DNA of 64,000 nucleotides from positions 6,696,001-6,760,000 of the forward strand of contig JAJQJQ010000005.1 of NCBI GenBank assembly GCA_028622995.1, in the 5' to 3' direction. Shown here piece after piece: positions 35,794-50,100 of the stretch. The position numbers were made by a program, and so were the translations under genes. Below the pieces are notes generated by a model. The model saw nothing but the letters and a program-made list of their open reading frames with translations, searched no databases and was not told the DNA's origin. The first letter of the stretch is position 1; every line of letters starts with the position of its first letter. The DNA is from Panagrolaimus kolymaensis. Lineage: Eukaryota; Nematoda; Chromadorea; Rhabditida; Panagrolaimidae.

Positions 35794-36716
35794 TGTATAG
35801 TTGTTGGATACACGACGTTGGCAGTTTTCCGAGGATCGACTCCCTTTTTAAGGCTAAAATGCATTGATAAATTTAAAGGTGGAGTCCCATTTTGAGCTGC
35901 TAAAGTTTGTTGCGTTTCATATTGTTCATACATCATTTTAAAAGCTTGGGCATGACAATTTATTCGACTCAAAGTAATCGATAAAATTTTAGTGATTTCG
36001 GGATTAAGTTGTGAAAATGTTTGTAACCGTGTTTCAGCCGCTTCAAGTGGATCGGTGAAATATAACTGACCAAATGATTTATTTTCGTTTTCTGCGTTTC
36101 TTAAAGCAGTATTGATTTGGTTATAAACTTGACCTTGAACAACGAAAGAGTAAGGTCCTGGACGATTAATTCCAAAATTAACAATATTTGCATTAAATGA
36201 AGCAAAAGCATGGGCACTGTTATAAGGTCTAATCTTTTCTCTGAATTCTTTAATATCGAAAAGCTTTTTAAATTCTTCAGGATATGGAAGTTCAGCAGAT
36301 AAACTTAAGCTACTGCCATGCTGACAACATAAGCTAAAAGATAAACCTTTGTTGCTTACTTTTTCACTTTCAAAATGCTTTGATTTACAATGCATGCATT
36401 CCAAATTCATAGGTCCAAGATAATGTTGCTGTGTATCATCGTCAACTTCTTTGCCTCCTGCTGTTATTTGATGTTTTGGTCTTCGTTTATTTTGCATGCG
36501 ATTACGTAAACTGTCATTTTCTGCGGCTTTTTCAGCTTCTGATAATGTGGATCTTCTATTTTGTATACGCTCACGTGCACTTTCGTTTACTATTTGTTTT
36601 TGTTGCAATGGCATGTTAGATCTTCTTGTTCGATCTTTTTCATTTTTTCGCCTTTTTAGTTCTGCTTGATGAGCAGCTTCTTGAGAAGCAGTTCTTTTAA
36701 TTGCTTTTCTTGGCAT
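35733..36716 (-). mobile_element. Helitron-type N-terminal ORF, truncated
   Basis: A 327-codon frame matches the region that precedes the Rep domain in animal Helitron helicases. It begins with Arg-rich repeats (RERIQNRRSTLSEAEKAAEN, DSLRNRMQNKRR). A zinc-binding part follows (MHCKSKHFESEKVSNKG, FSLCCQHGS), then LPYPEEFKKLF, YNSAHAFASFNANIVNFG, GPYSFVVQGQVYNQI and FGQLYFTDPLEAAETRLQ. The Rep HxH/YxxK motifs and PIF1 helicase that should follow are absent. After DPRKTANVVYP the frame runs out and the next open frame is shifted. It is therefore a truncated, non-autonomous remnant, or a captured fragment. Confidence 0.75.
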
Positions 36717-37700
36717 TTAAATATTACAAAAAAGGGTACAAAAAAGAAAAAGAATAATAATATATAAGCGAATTATCGAAGCCCAGTTGCCCAGGGATTG
36801 CGGCCAAAAGCAGTTGAAACCACTTAACCTGATCTGATAGCCAAAGTTTCCAATGGTACAGTTCAAAAAGCAAAATTTATTTTATAACAAAATCTGGTTT
36901 TTGTGTGTGAACTTTAAGCGAGAGCGTTGAGGTCACCGTTTGCGAGCAAGCTTGCAAACTTTATCTGAAGCTTTTTCTTTGTCATGCTCGTCTTTTATTG
37001 AGTTTTTGAGTATGCAAAATTAACATAAATCATTCCATTGCGCTTTTGAAAGAAAATTTTTCTTTCATTCATATTATGCAAATTTTTTCATTTTTTTGTA
37101 AACTTTCCCATGATCGATTTCCGAGCTCGAACGCACAATCAAAATTACTAGGAAGGACTAGAAGCTCCGCCGGCATTCGGCCAGCGATGTAACTTGTTTC
37201 ATTTCAATATAAAAAATGAATTTTTAATTTTCTATGATCGTGGACAATTAATTCCAAAATTAACCTGCATTAAAGAAGCAAAAGCATGTAAGCTATTATA
37301 AAATCTTATATTATCTTTGAATTCTTTAATGTCAAAGAATTTTTTAAAAGGTTCCTTTGATTCTCCTATTGCTATTGGTTATTTGGATTTTTTCCTTGCA
37401 ATTCGGGACATGGATCTTTTCCTTACTATTGGGTCTTTGGATCCTTTTTTACTTAAATACAATTGTTTCATTAAAAGACAAACGTCACTTTCCTCCACTT
37501 CATTTTTAAGGAATGTTAACGCAACTTCCTTATTTCTACATTCATTCGCATTTATGCTAATTTTTTCATTTTTTTTTTGTAAATTTTCCCATGATCGATT
37601 TCCGAGCTCGAACGCACAATCAAAATTACTAGGAAGGATTTAATATAATGAATAAAAGTTATTAAGTAATTTAAAAAGAAAATAAAAATTTAGTTAACGT
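36717..37700. repeat. Repeat-rich intergenic DNA with a decayed second Helitron fragment
   Basis: Positions about 37235-37350 are a degenerate copy of 36155-36270 inside the Helitron frame; both contain GAATTCTTTAAT and AATTCCAAAATTAAC. A minus-strand hairpin plus CTAG-T lies at 37158-37181. A ~60-bp block with CATGATCGATTTCCGAGCTC occurs at about 37110-37155 and 37590-37640 and, diverged, at 34805-34850. These are dispersed repeats of transposon origin. No intact gene. Confidence 0.6.
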
Positions 37701-38616
37701 TTAATATTTTTTTTTACTCGGAACCATCCCAATTTCTTTCATTCGTTCATGAATTCGTTTCATTTCTAGTCTTACTGTTGAAGAACATAAAGTCATTTCA
37801 CTTGGTGTTGGCCTTTCAGCTAAATATGCTTTCAATTGGGGAAGTGCAAAAACTCGATGCATTATTGAATTTGAATTTGGAAATTGTGACATTAATTTTG
37901 GATGGATAAATGTCACCAATTCCGTCATATTTGCAACAGCAAAATCAGCAAAAGTTACACCGCTTGCAAAGAAAAATCCATTTGGAGCTAAATCAGTTGC
38001 ATATTTTTCTATGATTGTAAAATTTTTCTTTATTGCTGGTTCAAATACTTCAACATACATTTTCTCCTAAACCCAAAAAATATTTGTTTATACTTTTAAT
38101 AATAAAAAATGCAACATACTTTATCAATTTTTTTGAAACCAAATACACCTTTAATATAACCAAGAACGAGGTAATGAAGATCACGAACAATACCAAAAAT
38201 GGCATCAACTTGAGCTTCTTCAAAAATTCCATGTCCTGCAAGACCATAAATTTTCGCAAGCATTCTTGCAATTGCATCATTTCCATAAATATATTTTCCA
38301 TTCCAATCAAGAATAGGAAATCCCATTGTATGAAAACCTAAATTGCAAAAAATTATCTATATAACATTTATAATCATGACTTACTATATTCTGAATAAAC
38401 AACATTTTGATAATTATGAATTGTCATATTTTCAAATGCAATTCCAGCATAATTTAAAATTAATCGAGATGTTTCTGCTCCATCACGGGCGCAAACTGAA
38501 AATAACCGAAATTGTGGCTTGGATTTTGGCTTTTTGCTTGGTAAATTTGGTCGCAAATCATTTGAATAATATGGTCGCTTTCTATTAAGAATCCATGGAA
38601 GATAAAGAGGTTCCAT
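37701..38616 (-). CDS. Glutathione S-transferase-like protein
   Basis: Exons 38385-38616, 38120-38337 and 37701-38066 encode 271 residues, longer than the ~205 of typical nematode sigma-class GSTs. A 35-residue basic/Pro extension precedes the thioredoxin-like domain (FRLFSVCARDGAETSRLILN). MGFPILDWNGKYIYGNDAIA follows, the cis-Pro and GSH-binding motif, with ND where QS is usual. The all-alpha domain has FFASGVTFADFAVANM, the N-capping/hydrophobic staple region. The catalytic Tyr position appears to be Ser (FSVCARDG). The protein is GST-fold, but classic sigma-type catalysis is uncertain. Confidence 0.8.
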
Positions 38617-39048
38617 AATTTTTTATCACCACAACTTGGATAATCAATCACTTCAAAAAAAGGAAAAAATGACAAAATGAAACCTTTTTTTAGAGTTTTT
38701 TATGTATTGATTTTTATGAAGCGTCGAAATAAAAGTCGTCGTCTTTTATCAACAAATAAAAAAATAAGCAAGCTCTTTTGTGTTTAAAGCAAGAAAACAC
38801 AAAGTTGTCACAAAATCTTTGTGAATTTAGAGTCGTTTATTCGAAATTTTTTTTAATAATATTAAAACTTTCACTTTCTTTTATTTAAAGGATTTATCTT
38901 TCAGTAAAGGGATTAAAATTATTGAAATAGAACAAATCTTTACAAAGTTTGTGCAAAAATGATAAAGTTGTACTTTTTTTAAGTAGTATTTATTCCAAAA
39001 TTTCTAAACTAACACCATTCAACAAATTAAAATTTTTTTAGGTACAAT
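38617..39048. other. Intergenic upstream of GST-like gene
   Basis: AT-rich; no feature recognised. Confidence 0.4.
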
Positions 39049-39228
39049 TTAATTTGATTTTGAAGCCATAAATCCAGCTTCTCGTTTACCATACACTCCA
39101 TAGCCACCATATCCGCCATAAGCATAAGGATATTCATATCCAGCATAATATTGAGCGGATACGGAATCGAGAATTGCGAGGCCAACAATGAAGGCGATGA
39201 AACAGAGGAAAACAATTTTGGTTGTCAT
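39049..39228 (-). CDS. Small secreted YGGYG-type neuropeptide-like precursor
   Basis: A single exon encodes 59 residues. KIVFLCFIAFIVGLAILDSV then SA forms a signal peptide. The mature part starts QYYAGYEYPYAYGGYGGYGV and ends YGKREAGFMASKSN. The GKR tripeptide is a dibasic cleavage site preceded by Gly, so an amidated ...YGVY peptide with an N-terminal pyroglutamate is predicted. Gly/Tyr-rich peptides of this shape are the nematode NLP/caenacin-type secreted peptides, some of them antimicrobial. I cannot assign a specific ortholog. An AT-rich 3' UTR follows. Confidence 0.7.
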   Translation of the reverse strand: MTTKIVFLCFIAFIVGLAILDSVSAQYYAGYEYPYAYGGYGGYGVYGKREAGFMASKSN

Positions 39229-42703
<3,475 letters not shown>

Positions 42704-43610
42704 AAAATAATAAATTATATGTTTAAAAATTCAATAAAATGTTTATCCTCAGCATTTGCTTTAACAATGTCGAAAAAAATCTTTAAAATTGCTAATGAGT
42801 TTCTTCTTATCAGCGGTCATATTGAGGATTAGTTTTAGACTATAGTCTAAATAGATACAACTTGCACTTTCACTTTTTTTATTTGGTTGAACATTGGTTT
42901 ATGTAATATTGGTGGTAAAGCCATGGAAAATAATTCATTATTTTCCTTAGCTTTTCGCTTGTGGCGATCCGCCTATCTTTTATCTCCTTTTTCAAATCTT
43001 AAATCTCGTCTTTAAAAGCAATAAGCTTTTAAGCTTTTTCCATCACTTTTACTGTTTTAACGGTTTTTTGATTTGGTTGTTTTATCTGCTCTTGTATTTC
43101 GCTCAATAAATCGCATATCTCTATTCCACGGCTATCTGGTTATTTCAGTTTACATTAGTTCGATCGTTTGAATCCATTAGAATCACCAAAATTTTATTTT
43201 AAAAATGTTGAGCATGTGTAAAATTCATTCTTGCCACGATTTTACGTTTGAACTCATTAAGCGAGAGAAGAAAGAGAGAGAGAAGAGATGAACAGATCGA
43301 CCTCTTTTTTCTTCTTCTTTCTATCTTCAACATCAAAGATGATCATTGCATTGATACATAGTTTATTTATGACGTTTTGATTTTCCACGTTTATTATTTG
43401 TTGGAATAGTGGTGTCGAGTTTACTCATGTATTAATGAGAATTTATTATTCCTCCTTCACGGATTCTCAAAAAATTTGTATCATAAATTAACTCCCTTTT
43501 TTCTTTTTACTTTATTAGACTTTATTTTTCTGTTTCATCGCGCTTTTTATATTTCGCGATTTCTATAAATAACCTTTATTAATCACTTTCTTTTCAGCAT
43601 TTGCTCAACC
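42704..43610. other. Intergenic between amylase and UAP1 genes
   Basis: AATAAA after the amylase stop. A GA-rich tract (AGAGAAGAAAGAGAGAG) lies near 43262-43290, upstream of the UAP gene. No gene seen. Confidence 0.45.
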
Positions 43611-44996
43611 ATGGGTACCAAACATATTCTTGAAGCTGCTGAACGCTTTTCAAAAGAATTTCAATCAAAAGTGGATATTGAACCTATTCCATCTCATCGT
43701 CATCTCGTTGGATCTACTCAAGAAGATATTGATGCAGGTGTTCAAGCAATCGCTAAAGGAGAAGTAGCTGTTGTATGTCTCGCTGGCGGTCAAGCAAGTC
43801 GTTTGGGATCGAAAGTTCCAAAAGGAACATTTCCTCTTCCTATTGAACCTTCAACTTCTCTTCCTGAAGATAAAAGAACTCTTTTCTACCTTCAAGCATT
43901 GAGCATCAATAATTTATATGAAAATGTCAAAAAAATTGCTGGAAATGAAGTAAAGAACATTCCATGGTAACTTGAATCGTTTAATTATTTTTAGTATTAT
44001 TGATATGTTTCAGGATTATTATGACAAGTGAAAGCACCGAGGAAGCAACAAAGAAATTCTTTGATGAACATTTGAAGTCTCAATTTGAACGTATTCAAAT
44101 TCAATTCTTCCAACAACCCGAAATTCCATGCTTTGATTTGAATGGTGATGTGATCCAGAATAACTCAAAAGACATGACTGCACCTAATGGTAATGGTGGA
44201 TTTTATGAAGCAATTCGTGATCTCTTGCCTGAGCTTCGCGAACGTGGAGTCAAATACTTTCATGTTTATTGTGTGGATAATATCCTTTGTCATGTTGGTG
44301 ATCCTGGTTTCATTGGTAAATGCGTTCTCAATAAAGCTGATTGTGCTGCAAAAGTTGTTGAAAAAGCTGATCCTCAAGAAAAGATTGGTATTATTGGCGC
44401 CGAAAACAAGAAAAAGCCTGAACTCCTTGATGTTATTCCAAGTGATGTTATTGACAAATACAATGCTTTAGAAGAAGATTCTCAACTCAAGAACAAGTCC
44501 GTTTCTGTCATTGAATATTCTGAAATCTCAAAAGAACAAGCCCAAAAACGTGATCCTTCTAATCCTGAAAAGCTTTACTTTCGCGCGGGTAATATTGCCA
44601 TGCATTTCTTCCATATTGACTTCTTATCGTATGTTTGCCATATCAAGCTTCCATATCATATTGCACGAAAACAAATCAAGCATGTTGTCGATGGTAAACA
44701 AGTTATCACTCCTGGAACTAAGTTAGAACGTTTTATCTTCGACGTCTTTCCATACTCTCGGTAAGTCATTTTTTGTTTAATATATTCAAATGTACATAAT
44801 TTTTAGCAACTTTTTGGCTTATGAAGTTAAACGTGATGAAGAATTCGCTCCTCTCAAGAACAGTGATGCTGATGGTGTTGATTGTCCTGTATCGTGTGCA
44901 AAATCTCTTCAAGCATATCATGAAAAATATTGCAATGATGGAATCAAAAAATGCGCTCTATGTTTGATGAAGGAAAAGTTGTCCGATGTTCCATAA
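43611..44996 (+). CDS. UDP-N-acetylglucosamine pyrophosphorylase (UAP1 family)
   Basis: Exons 43611-43966, 44014-44760 and 44807-44996 encode 430 residues. The nucleotidyltransferase signature LAGGQASRLGSKVPKGTFPL is the UAP1 L-x2-GGQGTRLG-x3-PKG motif with AS for GT. IIMTSESTEEATKKFFDEHL, APNGNGGFYEAI, FHVYCVDNILCHVGDPGFIG and LERFIFDVFPYS are further family blocks. The enzyme makes UDP-GlcNAc from UTP and GlcNAc-1-P, the precursor for chitin, N-glycans and GPI anchors. Length is somewhat below the usual ~480-500. The C-terminus is Cys-rich (CPVSCAK, KKCALCLMKEK). Its 3' flank is shared with the duplicated MLH1 segment. Confidence 0.95.
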
Positions 44997-45212
44997 GCTA
45001 ATCATGTTTAAACCTTGGTGATACTAATGGTCGTGCTTTATATTAAATGGCATATCAAATATTTTTAATTTATTTTTCATTTTTAACCTGTGTATTTTGT
45101 TATATATTTTATCGAATCTCTATGTATTAAAAATAAAATCTTTATAATTACATTTTTCATAACTTTATTTAACAACAAACAAATGGTAATAACAACAAAA
45201 ACATCACAATAA

Positions 45213-45785
45213 TTAACATCGATCAAAACATTTGTACAAATCATTGTTGCTTCCAGATATTAGCGAATCTTGGAACCTTTGACCACAAAGGTAAATTGAT
45301 TTAATGGCAGGCAAGATTTTAGAGCTCCAGAATTCAAAGGTAGACATTTCTTCATCGGTATTTACAACATGAAAAAGAGGAGCAGCGAAAGCAGAAGATA
45401 ATCGTAAAGCGACATCTTTAACCCATTCCTGTTTAGCTTCTTCATTTTGATTTTGAGGATAAGATTCATGGAAGGATATCAAAGCGAGGGCAACTTCTGA
45501 CCATGGCGTTGAAAGTGAGGGATGTAATGATGGAACAACAGTTAAAATCACATCATCTTTTTCAAAACGTACTCGTATCATAATTTCATTAAATCCTCCA
45601 TCTTTCAATGTGACGATAATATGTGTTGATTTTGCGTCCAATGAATTTTCGATAAGTTCTTTAACAACATTGAAATGTTGATGGATAACTTCTCCTGCAG
45701 CAATCTTCTTTACAATATCAGGATCAAGTCTTTGGATGCGAGGTTGTGAAAATTCTTCTTGATTATCATCCATCCTGTGAAACAT
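45213..45785 (-). pseudogene. Internally deleted MLH1 copy (open 190-codon frame)
   Basis: One uninterrupted frame joins the first 71 codons of MLH1 ([20 protein letters not shown]) to its last ~115 codons ([20 protein letters not shown] ... ending CFDRC). The breakpoint lies just past the old exon-1 donor (ATACGAGTACGTTTTGAAAA), so exon and former donor sequence are read through into the C-terminal part. The ATPase motifs DNGCG and GFRGEAL, the transducer domain and the linker are gone. Pro in VIHQPFN is now His. Loss of mismatch-repair function is near certain. Whether the small protein is made is unknown. The MLH1 C-terminus normally binds PMS2, so interference is conceivable but inferred. 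Confidence 0.8.
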
Positions 45786-45950
45786 CGTAATAAAATAAAA
45801 TCAAACTCGGAGAAAAAATATTGTCAAAGCAAAGAAACTTTATTCAACACAATATCACTCAAATAAACATGACTGTATAAAATATTATATCTACTTAACA
45901 ATGAAACAAAATCTTAATAAAACACAAATAAAGAAAAAATATAAAGCTTG

Positions 45951-46057
45951 AGGAGGTAGCTACCATAAAACATCATTGAGATAATGCAAGTTATCAACTC
46001 CAATAACATAATTAATCGTTTTGAAATCTTCCGATGACGTAGTCATAACACCAACAG
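45951..46057 (-). pseudogene. MCTS1 3' end fragment
   Basis: About 107 bp match the end of the MCTS1 gene at 57744-57860 with scattered substitutions. The fragment stops exactly where the stop codon of the next minus-strand gene begins, so it now forms that gene's 3' flank. It has no start or other exons and cannot be functional as MCTS1. Confidence 0.75.
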
Positions 46058-46423
46058 CTATGTAGCATATGGAAGTTCACGAGCAAGGACCATACGAGCA
46101 GCAAGAGTTGCAGCACCATCAATGCCAGTATATCGGACATCATTTGTTAAAAGATCAATCATGCGTTGTAACTGAAAAAATTGCTTTATTACATCGAACA
46201 ATGATAAGGAAAAACTTACGTGGTGTCGAATACCTGTTCTTTCACCGGTTTGCAAAAATCGGTACTTTTCATAACGTTCAATACATTTTTGCATTTCTTC
46301 AGCTGTTGTCGGAGTATTTTCTTGATTTGGATTGATGATAGCTTGCCGGTCTTCGTCGCTTCGTTGAAGAGTCAGGATTGCGCCTCGGTTTTGTTGAACG
46401 TTTGTTGGTTTGAAGGCTCTCAT
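46058..46423 (-). CDS. Small conserved-looking protein, function unknown
   Basis: Exons 46220-46423 and 46058-46171 join in phase to give 105 residues. The N-terminus is basic and Gln-rich (RAFKPTNVQQNRGAILTLQR); an acidic/helical middle (TAEEMQKCIERYEKYRFLQ) follows. The second exon is LQRMIDLLTNDVRYTGIDGA then ATLAARMVLARELPYAT. No signal peptide or membrane segment. The balanced composition, consensus splice sites (GTAAGT / TTTTCAG) and uniform codon use suggest a real gene. I do not recognise the family. It lies directly upstream of the shortened MLH1 copy on the same strand, so co-transcription of the two is possible. Confidence 0.6.
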   Translation of the reverse strand: MRAFKPTNVQQNRGAILTLQRSDEDRQAIINPNQENTPTTAEEMQKCIERYEKYRFLQTGERTGIRHHVSFSLSLFDVIKQFFQLQRMIDLLTNDVRYTGIDGAATLAARMVLARELPYAT

Positions 46424-47149
46424 TTTTTTTTATTAAAATAAACGAAAAGTTTGACAACTTTGTAAAGAGCTCTGAATAAAAAAAAAAGAAAGCGAAAGAA
46501 CAGCTTCGAAAAAAGCGGGTTGTTTTCGACACGAAAATGCCTGAAAGCAACAAAAAAAACGCGCCACCATCTCTTTCGCTTTTTTTGGATTTTTTTGCCT
46601 TTTCTTTTTTGTAATATCACTTTCGAATTTGAGAGAGTGGATTTTTATTTATTCTTTGTGATATTAATTGATACTTGTTATTTTTCTTACGATAACCATA
46701 TTGCATTATCTTTTTACCCATTTAACTTTTTAAAAGTGATTCTAAGTCTTACAAAAAGTTTGCTTTTGTTTAATATTAAAATGATAGTATAATGTTCATT
46801 CCAAGTGGTGGGTTTGCTATTACCATAGTAAATGTGGATGATGCCTCTCTCGCTTTTTAAGGTCAACAAAATGTTTTTATCAAGCTTTTTCATATTTTCT
46901 TTTGATAATATAATCTTTAAAGCTTGAACATTAATTATTTTAACTTTTATATATTTTGGAATTATTCCAATACCTTAGATGGAAATTTACAGTAGATAGA
47001 GCAAATTGGGCGTTTGTTTTTAAATTTGATGTTAATGAGAGTTGTCTTTTTTCGCTTTAAGAACATTATTTCTTCCCTTTTTTTTCATCGCAAAATTTTT
47101 GCGATGGCCTTTTTTTTAAACGAATTTGATTATTGCTTTGCTGTATTTT
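46424..47149. other. Divergent intergenic region
   Basis: AT-rich upstream region shared by the small minus-strand gene and the plus-strand chimeric gene. No gene or repeat recognised. Confidence 0.4.
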
Positions 47150-50100
47150 ATGATGGAATGTAATATAATTGATAAACTCCCACCATTTTATCAAAAAGCT
47201 TTAAAAGAACTTATTGATAAAGTTGCACAAGCTCCCGATGTACACGCTCAAAAAAAATTGTTTGAAAGTTTTTCAAAATGTTATACTATGATTCCAGATT
47301 TATGGCTTTATTGGGAAAAGTAAGTTGAATTTTAAAAATTCATTTTCGCTTGAATAAAGTGGAGTGTAAAAAATTTTACGGCAATTCATCGAATAATAAT
47401 AAATCATTGATCTATTAATGGTGTTAAAAAAACAATAATTATTATATTTAAATTTTTATTTTGGGAACAAAATAAAGCCAGGCAAAATTAAAAAGCTTAT
47501 CCCAATACAATTTTATATGACAAGTTTAGGTTGGAGAATGCTTTCTTTAACAATGATAATAATACCATATATTGGGATAAGCGATGTATGCTCCTTCGAA
47601 ATCGCGCTTTCAATGATTTTTACTTTGAAAATAAAAATTTCTCATTCTGGGATGACGATGAATATTATAAGCCAAAGGTAAAAAGTTTTTATTAGTGAAA
47701 CATGTGAACTGTTAATTGGTTAAATTTATGTCATATAACTAATTTTTAAAGGAAATAAATTATTTTTAGTTTCCTCGTTTTCGAAAAACAATGACCCTTA
47801 TATATGCTGATGATTTAGAATTTAAACTTCATTGTAATTGTGGAAAGATATTTCCATTAACTTTTTTGGAAGAAGCGATGCAATTTCCTCATGCAAAATT
47901 AGATTTAATCTTAAAATTGTATGCTGAATATGGAGGTATAAATTTTATTGAATGACTACACGAATTCAACCCTGTAAGCCAACCGTCATTTTCGACGGTT
48001 ACCACCGTCTTTTGACGGTTTTGACCGTCAATTTTTTTTTTCCAAAAACTCAAGATTATTGATAAATAAGCTATGGAGATTATTGCTGCTCTATTTTTTA
48101 TAGTTGAAACCTATTTCAGAGCCTGACGGTCTCCACCGTCAACTGACGGTCGCCACCGTCAAGAGACGGTTGAAACCGACGATGCGCATTTTAGTTATGA
48201 ATTTTTTTTTAAGGTTTCAAAATGATTTTTAACATTGAAAAAATATTATAAAAGCTAATTTCAAGCAATGATTAACGAGTTTTTTCCAATTCAATTCATT
48301 ATTAATATCAAAAATGCACAAAAAATGTGAAATACATGTAAATTTTTTTTCTGTTTTTGTTTATTATTTTATTTTTATTTTTTTAATGCAAGATTATTTT
48401 GAACATATAAAAATGAAATATAAACGACCGAAAAATTACGCCACTTTCCTTATGCCACATGTTTACTTCTATATAAATATCATCAAAATGTCGAAGGATC
48501 TTTAAAAGGTTTTTTTTTCTTTTAAAAAGTTTTCAAGGAAAATAATAAATAAGACGAAAAACAAAAATGTTTATCCACATCCTTTTTTTGTGCAAAAGAA
48601 AAGTCGCCGACAAAATAAAACACCAAATATTTTTCGATATTTTTCTTTCTAGAATGAAAATCAACATAAGATAAAATTTCTTAAAAGTTGTAAACAACCT
48701 TCGAAAAGGGCATCGACATATGACAGCATGACTTTTTATAAATTTTGTTCGAAATAGCATATAACGATTGTTTATAAAAGCCAAAAAAGCCATTTTTTGA
48801 TTTTTTATATTTAGTAATTCTTGGTAAATGAATTTTGCTTTAAAATTGTGGTAAACTAAAATGAGCCTTACTCCTGGGAGCCGAAATAAAGTTTACGAAG
48901 GTAAACTTACATCGATCGATAGAAATGAAATTTTGCAAGCGCTTCGTAATGGAATCCTTGAACTCGGAGAAAAAATATATGCTGGATGTCAAAAAATTGT
49001 TTATAAGGAAACAAAGGAAGAAGCCGCGGTAACGTGTGTTAAATGCAAGTATATTTTTGCCGCAACTATTACCAGTCGTCAAACTTTATAGTAAGTCGCA
49101 TACATTAAAAAGGGCTTGGTTCAATCGTTTTAGCGCCAACTTTTTTTAATACTTTTTTTTGAGTTCATTACTGTCTTATTGTTATTTATTTTTTTACGTT
49201 TTTTTTAAAAGGCTCTACATATAAAAATTAGATTAAACTTTTTTATAATTTGGCATTTATTAATCTAAACTCATAAAATGAATATGTATTAAAAAAAAGT
49301 GGGTGAAAAATGAACTATAGCTTAAATTTTTATAACAAATTTTTTAAAGCTCGCATGAAAAAAATGTACACCAAAATCAAAATCAAGAAGATGTTGAACC
49401 GCCAGCTCATTTAAAGTTAAAACTAACAGAGTTATTATCTTTTATGGTTGCAACTGACGTTGTCCCATTTTCCACAGTTGAACATAATGGGCTTAAAAAC
49501 TTGATGGAAAGCATATATCGCGAAGGGTAAACAATCCAATATTTTACTAAAATTTTAAATTTTTTTTTGCAGTTTTGATTATGGTATTTCTTGTGCACGT
49601 AACAAAGTGATCCCTGCTAACGATCCATCAATTTTGGGCTTTATTCCTTCCAGGCAAACTGTTAAAAATTATTGCAAAGCTTTTGTCAAAACAATGGAAC
49701 CCCAATTTTCAAAGCATATCCTTGATCATGTTAAAAAATTTGGAGCTGCATTGACGCTTGACTTCGGTACCAAAGGTTCTCAGTATTTTGTAGTTACAAT
49801 CCATTTTACTACAGAAGATTGGTAAATATTCTTCTTTTATTCTTTAACATAAATTATTGATTTTTGAATTGTAGGCAAATTGAAAATTGGATTTTGGATT
49901 TTCATGAATTTTCTGCCGAAACCACAGAAAGTCATGAAGTCTTGGATGACTTAACTCAGACTTTAGAAAAACATGGCATTACTTTGGAACTTTTAAAGAA
50001 TAATATTGTAATTACGAGTGATCAGGGAAGTAATATCGTAAGAGCATTGAATGAATACACTCGTTTGAATGATACTTGCCATTTGTTGAACTTACTCAGC

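Larger units (their letters stand above)
45066..46057. repeat. Segmental duplication, shortened copy of the MLH1-MCTS1 segment
   Basis: Sequence from about 45066 to 46057 is nearly identical to pieces of 55194-57860. It comprises the 3' flank of MLH1, the last ~390 bp of its coding sequence, its first exon, part of the MLH1-MCTS1 spacer and the last ~107 bp of MCTS1 (to the CAACAGCT before 46058). The middle of MLH1 (about 55690-57365 in the full copy) is missing. High similarity, including non-coding parts, suggests a recent event. Confidence 0.85.

Noticed and set aside
45213..45785. Processed (retro-) pseudogene of MLH1
   Set aside because: Non-coding flanks and part of MCTS1 are co-duplicated, and former intron-donor sequence is retained, so this is a DNA-level duplication with deletion.
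47967..48190. CRISPR-like spaced GACGGT repeats
   Set aside because: The repeats are 6-10 bp, palindromic and mirrored at the other transposon end in a eukaryotic genome; they are hAT subterminal motifs.
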